The translations under genes and the position numbers were made by a program. Positions 1 to 8,335 of a stretch of 64,000 nucleotides of DNA are shown here, piece after piece. The stretch is from Pseudomonas sp. JQ170C (lineage in GTDB: Bacteria; Pseudomonadota; Gammaproteobacteria; Pseudomonadales; Pseudomonadaceae), in the NCBI RefSeq assembly GCF_035581345.1, contig NZ_CP141608.1, positions 3,936,501 to 4,000,500 of the forward strand, in the 5' to 3' direction. Within the stretch, counting starts at the first letter, position 1. Every line of letters starts with the position of its first letter. A model generated the notes under the pieces. It had not been told where the DNA came from, did not search any database, and saw nothing but the letters and a program-made list of their open reading frames with translations.

Positions 1-306
1 GACAAAGTTCCTGAGAAACGCATGGCGGAACTCATCGGCACAACCAAGCGCGCCCTGGAGGGCAAACGAAGCCGAGGCGTGATCCCCGAGGGGGTCTGGA
101 AAAAGATCGACGGAAGGATTTTCTACAGCATCAGGAGGTACGAGGCGTGGCTGGAAGGAGAATGGGGTTACCCACTGGAGTCGATTACATTGGCAAATCA
201 ATTCGCATCCGTTTCACTTGGAATGGCGAGCACCGAACTGAAACCCTCGCGTATCCCCAGACCGCGAAGGGGGTCAAAGCGGCCGCTGATCTACGCGCTC
301 AGGTAG
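1..306 (+). CDS. xis: Excisionase-like protein of an integrated element (5' end outside window)
   Basis: Small basic DNA-binding protein of the kind that directs excision with a tyrosine recombinase. The frame is open to the first base of the window, and the first in-frame ATG (position 22) begins inside the conserved part, so the true start probably lies upstream. The first ~45 residues contain an RALEGKRSRGVIPEGVW block and an IRRYEAWLE motif, as in winged-helix excisionases. The 3' end overlaps int by about 145 nt in another frame; the basic tail RPRRGSKRPLIYALR resembles tails I recall from Pseudomonas excisionases that overlap int in this way, so the long overlap is probably real. Family assignment is from remembered sequence similarity, not a search. 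Confidence 0.65.
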   Translation, partial: DKVPEKRMAELIGTTKRALEGKRSRGVIPEGVWKKIDGRIFYSIRRYEAWLEGEWGYPLESITLANQFASVSLGMASTELKPSRIPRPRRGSKRPLIYALR

Positions 307-1340
307 TCAGTCTCGCGAAACATGGCGTACTGGACGAAAAGCGGTACGCCGAGCTGTTCCCGAACTCGAGTTACGGGGCTAGGCCCACCGAGATTCTCTT
401 TGGTGAGTACGCACAAAGCTGGCTGGACAGCCTGGAGGTCGTCAAGGATACCCGGGTGAACTACAAGGGATTGATGAACAACTACTGGATGCCGTACTTG
501 GCGACGCTGCCCATGACGGCGGTAACTCCTATGGTGCTGAGGAAGGCGGTCGCTGAGACCGAGTGGAAAAGCTCGACAGTCAAACGCGCTGCGATCGCCC
601 GGGTCAAGGCGATGTTTCGTGCAGCCGTCTACGACGAGGTTGTGGAGAGGAACCTGGCGGCATCCATTCAACTGCCGCAGAATATCAAGAAGCAGATCGA
701 GCCATTTTCGGTTGAAGAAGCAGATGCCTTGATCGCCTGGATGTACGCCAACTTCTCCCAGTGCCTGCAGGTAGTAGCCGCGTTCTATGAGTTCGCGTTC
801 TACACCGGCATGTGGACAGGCGAGATAATGGCGCTGCGATGGGATGAGATCAACTTCGAGCAGAAGACCGCTCACGTTTGCAGGATCGTGGTGGAGAACC
901 AGGTGGTTGAGCGCACCAAGACGAAGTACACACGGACGGTGATGTTGAACAGCAGGGCCTTGGGCGCGCTGGCAGCAGCCCGTCGGATCGCCGACGATCG
1001 CGCAAAACACAAGCGAAGGGTCTCTACCAGCTCACCCTTCATCTTCCAGCCTTCCGGAAGCTCGCCGCACATGAAGGTGCCGGAAACCCCCGGCCAGCAC
1101 TTCAATCGTGCCGTTGGCGCGGTCGGCATTCAACCCCGCTCTCAATACAACTGCCGCCACACGTATGCCACCATGTGCCTTATGTCGGGAATGAATCCTG
1201 CCTTCATTGCCGGGCAGTTGGGGCACTCCGTCCAGGTGCTACTGTCGACCTATGCGAAGTGGTTGAATTCAGCCAATGACTGGACCGAACTGGCCAAGTT
1301 GGAAATGCAGCTAATTGGTACAGAATTGGTACAGGATTAA
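162..1340 (+). CDS. int: Phage/ICE-type tyrosine recombinase (integrase), probably catalytically impaired
   Basis: Site-specific recombinase with an N-terminal arm-binding domain (GNSIRIRFTW-like block at residues ~10-18), a core-binding domain (~85-180) and a C-terminal catalytic domain. ATG 162 is preferred to GTG 147 because GGAAGGAG lies just before it. The second arginine box (CRHTYAT), the GHS motif (QLGHS) and the tyrosine (TYAKW) are present. The first catalytic arginine, normally in T-G-M-R-x-G-E, is tryptophan here: codon 813-815 is TGG, one C-to-T change from CGG. Family knowledge says this arginine activates the scissile phosphate, so the enzyme is predicted to be weak or inactive. 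The gene end contains a perfect tandem 11-bp repeat. Confidence 0.88.
   Translation: MGLPTGVDYIGKSIRIRFTWNGEHRTETLAYPQTAKGVKAAADLRAQVVSLAKHGVLDEKRYAELFPNSSYGARPTEILFGEYAQSWLDSLEVVKDTRVNYKGLMNNYWMPYLATLPMTAVTPMVLRKAVAETEWKSSTVKRAAIARVKAMFRAAVYDEVVERNLAASIQLPQNIKKQIEPFSVEEADALIAWMYANFSQCLQVVAAFYEFAFYTGMWTGEIMALRWDEINFEQKTAHVCRIVVENQVVERTKTKYTRTVMLNSRALGALAAARRIADDRAKHKRRVSTSSPFIFQPSGSSPHMKVPETPGQHFNRAVGAVGIQPRSQYNCRHTYATMCLMSGMNPAFIAGQLGHSVQVLLSTYAKWLNSANDWTELAKLEMQLIGTELVQD
1313..1334 (+). repeat. Perfect 11-bp tandem direct repeat at the 3' end of int
   Basis: AATTGGTACAG occurs twice back to back (1313-1323 and 1324-1334), inside the last codons of int. Arm-type integrase sites and att cores often lie next to or inside the end of int, so this is a candidate recombinase-binding site; that role is inferred. 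Confidence 0.5.
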
Positions 1341-1472
1341 ATCTTTTTCATATTTGCCCCAGCAGATACGGCGCAATCGACAGCCGTTCAGCCATACTCC
1401 AGAATGCAGCGGTTTTTTTGGGGGAAAACCCTTGCACAGCCAACGACATAACAACTTTTAGTGAGCCTCAAC

Positions 1473-2396
1473 GTGAAAACTTCCCTTTCGATTCTAAGCC
1501 TGCTGCTGTTGCTCACGGGTACCGCGACTGTCACCACAGCCGCTGCTGCGCAACCCCCGGCCCAGGTGCAACGCGATCCCGCCAAGTTGCACCTGGCTTC
1601 CGGTGCTGCGTTGCTGATCGATCTGCAGACCAACAAGGTGCTCTACGCCAACAACCCTGACAGGGTGGTGCCGATTGCCTCGGTGACCAAGCTGATGACC
1701 GGCATGGTGGTGCTCGACGCCAAGCAGAACATGGATGAAATGCTCACGGTCACCATCGCCCAGAACAAGGAAATGAAAGGCGTGTATTCGCGCGTGCGGC
1801 TGGGCAGCCAGCTCAACCGCAAGGACATGCTGCTGATCACCCTGATGTCGTCGGAAAACCGCGCTGCCTCTACCCTGGCCCACAACTACCCAGGCGGCTA
1901 CAGCGCCTTCATCAAGGCAATGAACGCCAAGGCCAAGGCCCTGGGCATGACCCAGACCCGTTATGTCGAACCCACGGGGCTGTCGCACAGCAACGTCTCC
2001 ACGGCCCGGGACCTGGGCAAGTTGCTGCTGGCTGCGCGCAACTACCCGATGCTCAGTCAACTGAGCAGCACCCCGGAGAAGACGGTGGCGTTCCGCAAAC
2101 CCAACTACACCCTGGGCTTTCGTAACACCGACCACCTGGTCAACAAGAGCAACTGGGACATCACGCTGACCAAGACCGGCTTCACCAACGAAGCCGGCCA
2201 TTGCCTGGTGCTGTTGACCAAGATGGACAACCGCCCGGTGGCCATGGTGATTCTCGATGCCTTCGGCAAGTACACCCACTTCGCCGATGCCAGCCGCATG
2301 CGCCAGTGGCTGGAAACCGGCAGCGCCAAGCCGGCCCCGGCAGTGGCGATGCGCTACAAGTCCGAACGCAGCCAGAACCGCCCGACGGCCGACTGA
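1473..2396 (+). CDS. pbpG: D-alanyl-D-alanine endopeptidase (penicillin-binding protein 7/8)
   Basis: Periplasmic low-molecular-weight PBP that cuts D-Ala-mDAP cross-links in peptidoglycan. Counting from GTG 1473, a signal peptide (hydrophobic [12 protein letters not shown] then alanine-rich) fills residues 1-26. The three serine-peptidase S11 motifs are intact: SVTK at 70-73 (nucleophile Ser70), SEN at 127-129 and KTG at 234-236. The length (~307 aa) is normal. GTG 1461 is an alternative start; neither has a strong ribosome binding site. It lies just outside the integrated element, so it is probably part of the core chromosome next to the insertion point. Confidence 0.92.
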   Translation: MKTSLSILSLLLLLTGTATVTTAAAAQPPAQVQRDPAKLHLASGAALLIDLQTNKVLYANNPDRVVPIASVTKLMTGMVVLDAKQNMDEMLTVTIAQNKEMKGVYSRVRLGSQLNRKDMLLITLMSSENRAASTLAHNYPGGYSAFIKAMNAKAKALGMTQTRYVEPTGLSHSNVSTARDLGKLLLAARNYPMLSQLSSTPEKTVAFRKPNYTLGFRNTDHLVNKSNWDITLTKTGFTNEAGHCLVLLTKMDNRPVAMVILDAFGKYTHFADASRMRQWLETGSAKPAPAVAMRYKSERSQNRPTAD

Positions 2397-2398
2397 CC

Positions 2399-2848
2399 TC
2401 AGGCGCTGGTGCTGACCAGCGAACCTGAGCTTGCACCGCCGCTCTCGTTCAAGGCATTGAGCAGCGCGGCGGTAGCCGAGCCCAGGGCCGCCATGGTGGC
2501 GCCGACGGCCGACTGCGCGGCGGCAACGGCGGCGGCCTTGGCGGTTTCTTCCATCTGGCTGGCCATGACCTGCTGCAAGTGCTTCTGCTGCTCTTCCAGC
2601 TGCTTCTGCAGCTTCTCGATCATCTGTCGCAACTGCTTGACATGGGCCGGCTCCGAGTCGGCCCGCGGGTCGCTGGCGCCACTGGCCTGCGCCTTGGTGG
2701 TGCGAAAGCTGGACGGATCAATCACCACCTTTGCGTCCGAAGCCGCTGCAGGCGCCTGATCTGCAGTGACCGCCACCCGCGCGCCGGATGCGAGGGTGGT
2801 GCTTTGCAGTGGATTTGCGTTGAGTGTTACGGCACCGATGCCTGCCAT
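2399..2848 (-). CDS. Hypothetical 149-aa coiled-coil protein
   Basis: No function recognised. ATG 2848 is chosen because AGGAAG lies ~7 nt upstream; a longer frame to 2920 lacks this. Residues ~1-65 are low complexity and Ala/Thr/Ser-rich, ~68-100 form a clear coiled coil (VKQLRQMIEKLQKQLEEQQ), and ~100-135 are an Ala-rich helix with GATMAALGSATAALLNAL. No signal peptide is evident. The stop is 2 nt from the convergent pbpG stop, so the two genes meet tail to tail. It resembles small Pseudomonas hypothetical proteins with a central coiled coil. Confidence 0.7.
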   Translation of the reverse strand: MAGIGAVTLNANPLQSTTLASGARVAVTADQAPAAASDAKVVIDPSSFRTTKAQASGASDPRADSEPAHVKQLRQMIEKLQKQLEEQQKHLQQVMASQMEETAKAAAVAAAQSAVGATMAALGSATAALLNALNESGGASSGSLVSTSA

Positions 2849-2925
2849 GGAGTGATCTTCCTGATGGGTACTTGGGATGTCGTACTTATCGGCCGCCACC
2901 GCCCAATCTTGAACTGACACACGGC

Positions 2926-5397
2926 TCAGTAAGTGCCGCGCAGCGTGAGCACAAAATTGCGCGGGTCACCGTAGAAGTTGCCGTACATGGAATTGCCAAT
3001 GGTCGAGTAGTACTTCTTGTCAGCCAGGTTGTTGCCGTTGAGCGCCACGCTCCAGTGGTTGTTCAGGCGGTAGTCGGCAAAGGCGTTGTACAGCGCATAC
3101 CCCGGCTGGGAAAAATCAATGTTGCCCTCCGCGACGTAGCTCGCGCTCTGGGTCGTGACACCGCCCCCCACACGCAGGTTCTCCAGCGCGCCCGGCATGC
3201 GGTAGGTCAGGAACGCCTTGCCCAGGTGCCTGGGCGTCAGGCTCAAGGCCGTGGCAGTGGTCGAACCGCTCTCAGTCGCTACGTTGCGGCTGTGGTTGTA
3301 GGTGTAGCCAAAGGTGCCTTCCAGGCGCTCGGTGATCTGCCCGCTGGCTTCGAATTCAACGCCCTTGCTGGTGACCTCGCCTTCATCGAGGAAGCAGCAC
3401 GAGGCACCCTGCCCGGACACCACATACGGTACATTGAGGTCCTGCACGGCTTCGCCATCACGCTTTGTGTAATACAGCGCAGTGGCGGTGTTCAAACGAC
3501 CGTCGAACAATTCGCCTTTGATACCCAGCTCATAAGCACGCCCTTCCACCGGGTCCAGTGACGAACTGCCAGGGCTTGGACCCTTGAGGTAATTGGCCTG
3601 GGACTTGTAGATCTCGGCGACGCTGGTATAGGCGGTCCATTCATCGCTCAGTTTGTAGGTCAGGGCGGCAAACGGGGTGAACACGTTGTCGTCGCTGTAC
3701 ACCGTCCTGCTGTTGGCCGTCTGCGCACCGGCGGCGTTGAAACGGGTGGCCTCGAAGCTGTAGTAGTAATCGTTGTATCGACCACCGAGGATCACGTGCA
3801 ACGGGTCCGCCAGTTGCAGGCGGACCGAGCCGTAGAAACCGCTCTGCTTGATGTAGGTTGGCAACACCTGGCTCGGGTAGCGCGCGTCTTTTTGCGAAGG
3901 GAAATCGCTCGGATCGAAGGCAAAAATATCGCCCGCCGAAACGCGCGCGCCAGCGGCATAGGCATCAATGTCCTGCTTGGAGTTCTGCCAGGTATACCCC
4001 AGCACCGCATCGTGACGCCCCCCCAGCAGGTCGAAACCACCCTTGAGGGAAAGGTCTACCGCGCGATCACGATAGGTTTCATCCTGGAAGGCCCAGACGC
4101 CTCTGGAGCCGGTGTTGGTGGCCGGGTCGATGGCGCCGATGAAGTTGTAGTAATCGCGGTCCTGCTGGTTCTTGGCATAGATGGCATCCAGCGTCGCCGT
4201 CCAATTGTCATTGAGGTGCTGTTCCAGCCGTGCATAGACGTTGTCGCCACGACGGTCCTTGTAGTCGTGCTTGCCCGCCAGGAAGGTGCTGCGCGACACG
4301 TCCAGATCATTACCGTTGCTGTAGCGCGGCAAGCCATAGGCCTGGTCGCTGGCGTTCAGGCGGTCATGGGTGTAGCCCACGGTGAGCAGCGTGCTGTCGG
4401 TCAGGTCGGCCTCCAGCACGCCATGGAACAACTGGCGATCGGAGTCGAATTCGTCGATGTAGGAGTTGCGGTCCTGGTACACGATCACGCTGCGCCCGCG
4501 CAGCTTGCCGTCAAAACCCAACGGGCCGCTGACATCGAGTTCGGTACGGTAGTTGTCCCAGCTGCCGATGGACTGGGTCACCGAGAACTGATTGAACGCG
4601 GTCGGGCGCTTGCGCACCAGGTTGACGCTGCCGCCCGGCTCGCCGTTGCCCGAGTACAGGCCATCGGCGCCACGCAGAATCTCCACATGGTCGTAGATGG
4701 CCATGTCCAGGTCTTTCCAGGCAAAGGCACTGACCCCTACCGGCGCTCCACCATCCAGGCGGAAGTTGGTGATCTCGAACCCGCGCGCCAGGTAGCGCGA
4801 GTTGGTCATGCTGCCCTGGTAGGCGGTGACGCCCGTGGTCTGGGTGAGCACGTCGTTCATGGTGGTCAGGTGCTGGTCTTCCATCCGCTGCCGGGTGATG
4901 ACGCTGACGCTCTGCGGGGTGTCCTTGATCGACTGGGGCATCTTGCCGATCGACACCGAGCCCGCGGTGTAGGAGCCCGTGCCCTCAGTGGTCGCCCCCA
5001 GGCCGGTGCCGGTGATGCTGGTAGCGCCCAGTTCCATCGCCGCGTCGTCGGGGGTACCCAGCAACAGCACGGTACCGTCCTCGATCTGGTAACGCAGGCC
5101 GCTGCCGCGCAACAGCTGCGACAGGACATCGCTGGACTCCATCGCACCGTTCACGGCGCCTGCGCGCTTGCCCTCCACCAGGCGTGGCTCGTACAGCACC
5201 TGCAAGCCCGACTGCTCACCAAATGCACGCAGGGCACCAGCCAGGCTCTGGGCCGGGATGTTGACAGTGACCGGTGCAGCCTCGGCCATCGCGGCAAAAC
5301 CCAAGACCCCCAGCAGAACCCATGACGCTGAACGGGAGCACTCCCTCCTGGAAAACGGCGACACCACTGAACGCAAACGACGTGCTGCAAGCCCCAT
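2926..5397 (-). CDS. TonB-dependent siderophore receptor with N-terminal STN signalling domain
   Basis: Outer-membrane ferric-siderophore transporter of 823 aa. Start ATG 5397 has GGAG five bases upstream; the frame extends further but without an RBS. Signal peptide to about residue 40 (cut near AEA/AP), STN domain ~42-105, TonB box/plug ~130-250 (the stretch DTPQSVSVITRQ is typical of siderophore receptors), then a 22-strand barrel ending in an aromatic residue (LRGTY). FpvA and FoxA share this plan. STN domains normally signal to a FecI/FecR-type sigma/anti-sigma pair, but none lies in the window. It is divergent from fpvG, which suggests that its siderophore feeds the Fpv system. The ligand cannot be told from sequence; a pyoverdine or a xenosiderophore is possible. 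Confidence 0.9.
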   Translation of the reverse strand: MGLAARRLRSVVSPFSRRECSRSASWVLLGVLGFAAMAEAAPVTVNIPAQSLAGALRAFGEQSGLQVLYEPRLVEGKRAGAVNGAMESSDVLSQLLRGSGLRYQIEDGTVLLLGTPDDAAMELGATSITGTGLGATTEGTGSYTAGSVSIGKMPQSIKDTPQSVSVITRQRMEDQHLTTMNDVLTQTTGVTAYQGSMTNSRYLARGFEITNFRLDGGAPVGVSAFAWKDLDMAIYDHVEILRGADGLYSGNGEPGGSVNLVRKRPTAFNQFSVTQSIGSWDNYRTELDVSGPLGFDGKLRGRSVIVYQDRNSYIDEFDSDRQLFHGVLEADLTDSTLLTVGYTHDRLNASDQAYGLPRYSNGNDLDVSRSTFLAGKHDYKDRRGDNVYARLEQHLNDNWTATLDAIYAKNQQDRDYYNFIGAIDPATNTGSRGVWAFQDETYRDRAVDLSLKGGFDLLGGRHDAVLGYTWQNSKQDIDAYAAGARVSAGDIFAFDPSDFPSQKDARYPSQVLPTYIKQSGFYGSVRLQLADPLHVILGGRYNDYYYSFEATRFNAAGAQTANSRTVYSDDNVFTPFAALTYKLSDEWTAYTSVAEIYKSQANYLKGPSPGSSSLDPVEGRAYELGIKGELFDGRLNTATALYYTKRDGEAVQDLNVPYVVSGQGASCCFLDEGEVTSKGVEFEASGQITERLEGTFGYTYNHSRNVATESGSTTATALSLTPRHLGKAFLTYRMPGALENLRVGGGVTTQSASYVAEGNIDFSQPGYALYNAFADYRLNNHWSVALNGNNLADKKYYSTIGNSMYGNFYGDPRNFVLTLRGTY

Positions 5398-5417
5398 GAC
5401 AACTCCATGTATAAACA

Positions 5418-5428
5418 AGAATGATTCT
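5418..5428. promoter_or_regulatory. Putative Fur-box core upstream of the TonB receptor
   Basis: AGAATGATTCT is a perfect 5-1-5 palindrome 20 nt upstream of the receptor start codon, in an AT-rich context. It contains the ATTC/GAAT-type hexamer arms of Fur sites but is shorter than the 19-bp consensus. Iron repression of the receptor is the expected biology. Confidence 0.45.
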
Positions 5429-5577
5429 GCTTTAATTAAGTGTTTCCAATTAGACGAAGCCGTGATCGCAAACCGGAAAACTTTTTTTGGGGCGCAGCGA
5501 AGGCGCAGGTCTATCCAGGAAGCGGGCAAAAAGATTGGGACCGAAGCGCCCGGCAAACCTTGAAACAGAGCCTTAGT

Positions 5578-5596
5578 AAGAATTAGATACATTTTC
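5578..5596. promoter_or_regulatory. Weak Fur-box-like sequence upstream of fpvG
   Basis: Read on the minus strand, this 19-mer matches 11 of 19 positions of the Fur consensus GATAATGATAATCATTATC. It lies ~107 nt before the fpvG start. It is a candidate only. Confidence 0.25.
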
Positions 5597-5702
5597 TTGC
5601 AAATAAGCAGACGGGTTTTGCCCTGCTCATCCGTCCTTATAGAGACGGGTAACTTATCTGACGAGATCGGCTGCCCACCGTTCACCTACAAAAGACAGGC
5701 TC

Positions 5703-6899
5703 ATGTCGAAAAAGTCACGCTCAAAACTCTGGTTCCTGGTCCATAGCTGGCTCGCGTTGCCGATCTGGTTTTTCGTGCTGATCGTGTGCTTTACCGGCAC
5801 GTTGGCCGTGGTTAGTCAGGAGATCGTCTGGCTGGCCAACCCGGACGTACGCGCCACCAAGCCAAGCCCCGATGCCGAGCGCCTGAGCTTCCAGCAAGTG
5901 CTGGACGCCATGCAAAAGGCCGAACCGGAAATGGCCGTGCGCTTTATCAGCCAGCCCGACGGCTCGCACTTTGCCCTGACTGCGGCGGTGACCTACCCCG
6001 ACGGCAGCGCGCCGACGCTCTACGTCAACCCGTACACCGGGGCGATCCAGGGCAAGAGCCCGTCATTCAACTTCGAGGGCTTCACCCGTGCCTTGCACGG
6101 CTGGTGGCTGGTGCCCTTCACCAATGGCTACAGCTGGGGCTGGTACCTGGTGTCGCTGCTCGGCCTGCCGATGCTGGCCTCGCTGGTGACCGGCCTTGTG
6201 GTGTACAAAAAATTCTGGAAGGGCTTTTTCAAGCTGCCACGGGCCAACCACGGCTCGCGGATTTTCTGGGGCGACCTGCACCGCTTGAGCGGCGTGTGGT
6301 CGATCTGGTTCATCGCAGTGATCTCCATCACCGGCACCTGGTTCCTGATCCAGGCGATTCTGGGCGACAACCACATCACCATTTCCACTGAGCCGGTGGT
6401 ACCGGTGATTGCCCGTGAGGATGTACCGCGCAGCGAGTCGGGCGCGCCTGCCCCGCGCATCGATCTGGATGAAGCCGAGCGCATCGCCAAGTCGCAGATT
6501 CCCGGCCTGGATGTGAGCTTCATCCAGATGCCGGGCAACGCCTACTCGCACCTGTACCTGGGTGGCCGTGGCTGGTACCCGCTGATGTTCCAGACGGTCA
6601 ACGTCAACCCGTACAACAGCAAGATCGAAGCGCAGTTCCTGATCGAGGACCGTTCGACCCTGGAGTTCGTCACCGAGTCCATGCGTCCGTTGCACACCGG
6701 TGACTTCGGCGGCCTGATCATCAAGTTGATCTGGGCCTTCTTCGGCCTGGTGCTGTCGCTGATGGTACTGAGCGGCCTGCTGATCTGGACCAAACGCACC
6801 GCCCAGGCCACCGCCGCCGCCCTCAAGCGCAGCGAGCGCGCACCGCGCAAACAGGCCGTTAGCGCCACCCCTGACACCGCCACGGAGACCAGCGTATGA
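5703..6899 (+). CDS. fpvG: PepSY-domain inner-membrane protein, ferripyoverdine reductase FpvG
   Basis: 398-aa PepSY_TM family protein with about four membrane helices (residues ~12-34, ~145-167, ~198-220 and ~342-362) and periplasmic PepSY loops. In P. aeruginosa, FpvG (PA2403) reduces Fe(III) in ferripyoverdine in the periplasm. Here it is the first gene of a complete fpvGHJK-fpvCDEF-like order, which is the main reason for the name. Conserved histidines in helix-flanking segments (LHGWW, LHRLSG, LHTGDFGG) fit heme or metal binding. Its stop overlaps the start of fpvH (ATGA). Confidence 0.85.
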   Translation: MSKKSRSKLWFLVHSWLALPIWFFVLIVCFTGTLAVVSQEIVWLANPDVRATKPSPDAERLSFQQVLDAMQKAEPEMAVRFISQPDGSHFALTAAVTYPDGSAPTLYVNPYTGAIQGKSPSFNFEGFTRALHGWWLVPFTNGYSWGWYLVSLLGLPMLASLVTGLVVYKKFWKGFFKLPRANHGSRIFWGDLHRLSGVWSIWFIAVISITGTWFLIQAILGDNHITISTEPVVPVIAREDVPRSESGAPAPRIDLDEAERIAKSQIPGLDVSFIQMPGNAYSHLYLGGRGWYPLMFQTVNVNPYNSKIEAQFLIEDRSTLEFVTESMRPLHTGDFGGLIIKLIWAFFGLVLSLMVLSGLLIWTKRTAQATAAALKRSERAPRKQAVSATPDTATETSV

Positions 6900-7432
6900 G
6901 CAAGGCAGCCGTCGAGACCGCCAGCCCGTTGAGCCGTTGGTGGCACAAGTGGCGTTTTCACCTGAACATCCTGTTGTTGCTGATCCCCCTGGGCTTCATG
7001 CCCAAGTACTTCAGCGAAGCCGCACTGTTTCGCGGTGACAGCGGCCTGGGTGAACGCGAGCTGGGTGATGTGCAGGTCGGGCGCTGGAGTGTGAAGCTGG
7101 CCGAAATGCGCGACGAAGCCCCGCGCCAGGATGGCCCGGCCGGTTACTTCAAGGTCTTCAACCTGGCCCTGTGCCAAACCTGCATTCCCGAGGTCAAGGC
7201 GGTTTACCTGCGCATCGGCAAGCCGCGCAGCCTGCGCGCCGCCGGCACCATCTTCTTCGGCCCGCCCTACCGCATGAGCACCGGGCTGCCGGTCCCCACC
7301 AAGACCAGCCCGGACGCCGAGATCTGGATCACCCTCGAAGGCTGGGACGGCAGCATGCAGCAGGGCTCCATCCCCCTGGCCAAGGCCTCGCCGGCCACCG
7401 TGGCCTGGCTGAAAACACAAGGAGGCAAGTAA
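6896..7432 (+). CDS. fpvH: FpvH-like membrane-anchored protein of the Fpv operon
   Basis: 178 aa with one N-terminal membrane anchor (LNILLLLIPLGFMP, ~20-37) and a periplasmic domain with a CQTC motif (LALCQTCIPE). P. aeruginosa FpvH (PA2404) associates with FpvG and supports ferripyoverdine reduction; identification rests on position and size. Start overlaps the fpvG stop by 4 nt (ATGA), and the stop shares a base with the next start (TAATG), so expression is translationally coupled. Confidence 0.78.
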   Translation: MSKAAVETASPLSRWWHKWRFHLNILLLLIPLGFMPKYFSEAALFRGDSGLGERELGDVQVGRWSVKLAEMRDEAPRQDGPAGYFKVFNLALCQTCIPEVKAVYLRIGKPRSLRAAGTIFFGPPYRMSTGLPVPTKTSPDAEIWITLEGWDGSMQQGSIPLAKASPATVAWLKTQGGK

Positions 7433-7755
7433 TGACGTTTACCGCCCGCAGGCTGCTTGTGCCCCTGCTGTTGCTCGGCGCCGCCGGCCCGGCCCTGGCC
7501 CACAACCCGATGTGCGAGTGCAAGCCCATCGACGGCGAGCAGATCGAATGCACCGGTGGTTTCTCTGACGGCAGCGGCGCGCCAGGGGTGACCCTGGATG
7601 TGATCGGCTACAACGAAGAAATCCTGGTGCCGGGCAAGCTTGGCGACAACTCCAAACTGACCTTCAAGCGCCCGGAAGGCGAATGGTATGTGCTGTTCGA
7701 CGCAGGCCCCGGCCACGTCGTGGAAATCGACTACGCCGATATCGGTGAGCCATGA
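7432..7755 (+). CDS. fpvJ: FpvJ-like small periplasmic protein
   Basis: 107 aa with a signal peptide (TARRLLVPLLLLGAAGPALA, cut before HNPMC). The mature protein starts HNPMCECKP and has three cysteines in the first ~30 mature residues (CEC and IECTGG), suggesting metal or disulfide chemistry. It matches P. aeruginosa FpvJ (PA2405) in place and size, a protein that supports FpvG. Start codon overlaps the fpvH stop and the stop overlaps fpvK (ATGA). Confidence 0.78.
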   Translation: MTFTARRLLVPLLLLGAAGPALAHNPMCECKPIDGEQIECTGGFSDGSGAPGVTLDVIGYNEEILVPGKLGDNSKLTFKRPEGEWYVLFDAGPGHVVEIDYADIGEP

Positions 7756-8321
7756 GCCGGGTCCAGGTAGTACGCCCGGCCGGCGCCGGGCATGAAACCC
7801 TTTATGTGCTGTTGGTGAGCCTGTTCATCCTGGCCGTGGCGGCCGGGGTGGTGGCGCTGCGTGGCGAGAACCACGACGAGGTCAGCATCGAGGCCCATCA
7901 ACTCGATGCCCGCCGCGACCTCAACGCCGCCGAACAAGGGGTGTATGCCGACCTGCGGGTGGCCTTCGAGGAAATCCAGCTGCTGCGCGAAGACGACCCG
8001 GCGCTGGTCGAGGTGGCCGTGCTGGCCGAGGAAGGCTTCCCGCCGTTCGTGACCGATGCCAGCAGCGCCAGCCGCGGCGAGCATCAATGGCAGGTGCTGG
8101 GCGAGCAGGCCTACCTGGGCCTGAGCCAGTCGCCGAGCGTGGCCGGCAGCTTCCTGCTGCTGGTACCCAACGCCCATGACGGCGCCGCCGACATCTGGCT
8201 GCAGCGCAAGGCTGGCGCCAGTGCCCCTGCCGACTTCAGCCCCGCTGCCCTGATCGCCGCCGGCTGGCAGCAGATCGCCGCCCACTACGACGCCGGTGTC
8301 ACCCGCCAGCATCGCCACTGA
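7752..8321 (+). CDS. fpvK: FpvK-like membrane-anchored protein (DUF6162-type)
   Basis: 189 aa with one N-terminal transmembrane helix (LYVLLVSLFILAVAAGVVAL, ~17-36) and a periplasmic alpha/beta domain rich in Glu/Asp. It corresponds by order to P. aeruginosa FpvK (PA2406), which interacts with the FpvG reduction machinery. The ATGA overlap with fpvJ and a 14-nt gap to fpvC keep it in the same operon. The biochemical role is not evident from sequence. Confidence 0.75.
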   Translation: MSRVQVVRPAGAGHETLYVLLVSLFILAVAAGVVALRGENHDEVSIEAHQLDARRDLNAAEQGVYADLRVAFEEIQLLREDDPALVEVAVLAEEGFPPFVTDASSASRGEHQWQVLGEQAYLGLSQSPSVAGSFLLLVPNAHDGAADIWLQRKAGASAPADFSPAALIAAGWQQIAAHYDAGVTRQHRH

Positions 8322-8335
8322 TACAAGGACGCCCC

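Larger units (their letters stand above)
5398..5702. promoter_or_regulatory. Divergent control region between the siderophore receptor and fpvG
   Basis: About 305 nt without a gene, more AT-rich than its surroundings. It must contain the promoters of the receptor (leftward) and the fpv operon (rightward). Two Fur-box-like sequences are listed separately. A clear PvdS-type iron-starvation box was not recognised. Confidence 0.6.

Noticed and set aside
1341..1472. tRNA attachment site next to int
   Set aside because: No tRNA cloverleaf or tRNA 3' end recognised between int and pbpG.
3796..5325. 509-codon plus-strand frame opposite the TonB receptor
   Set aside because: Antisense shadow; the receptor reading frame has full domain support.
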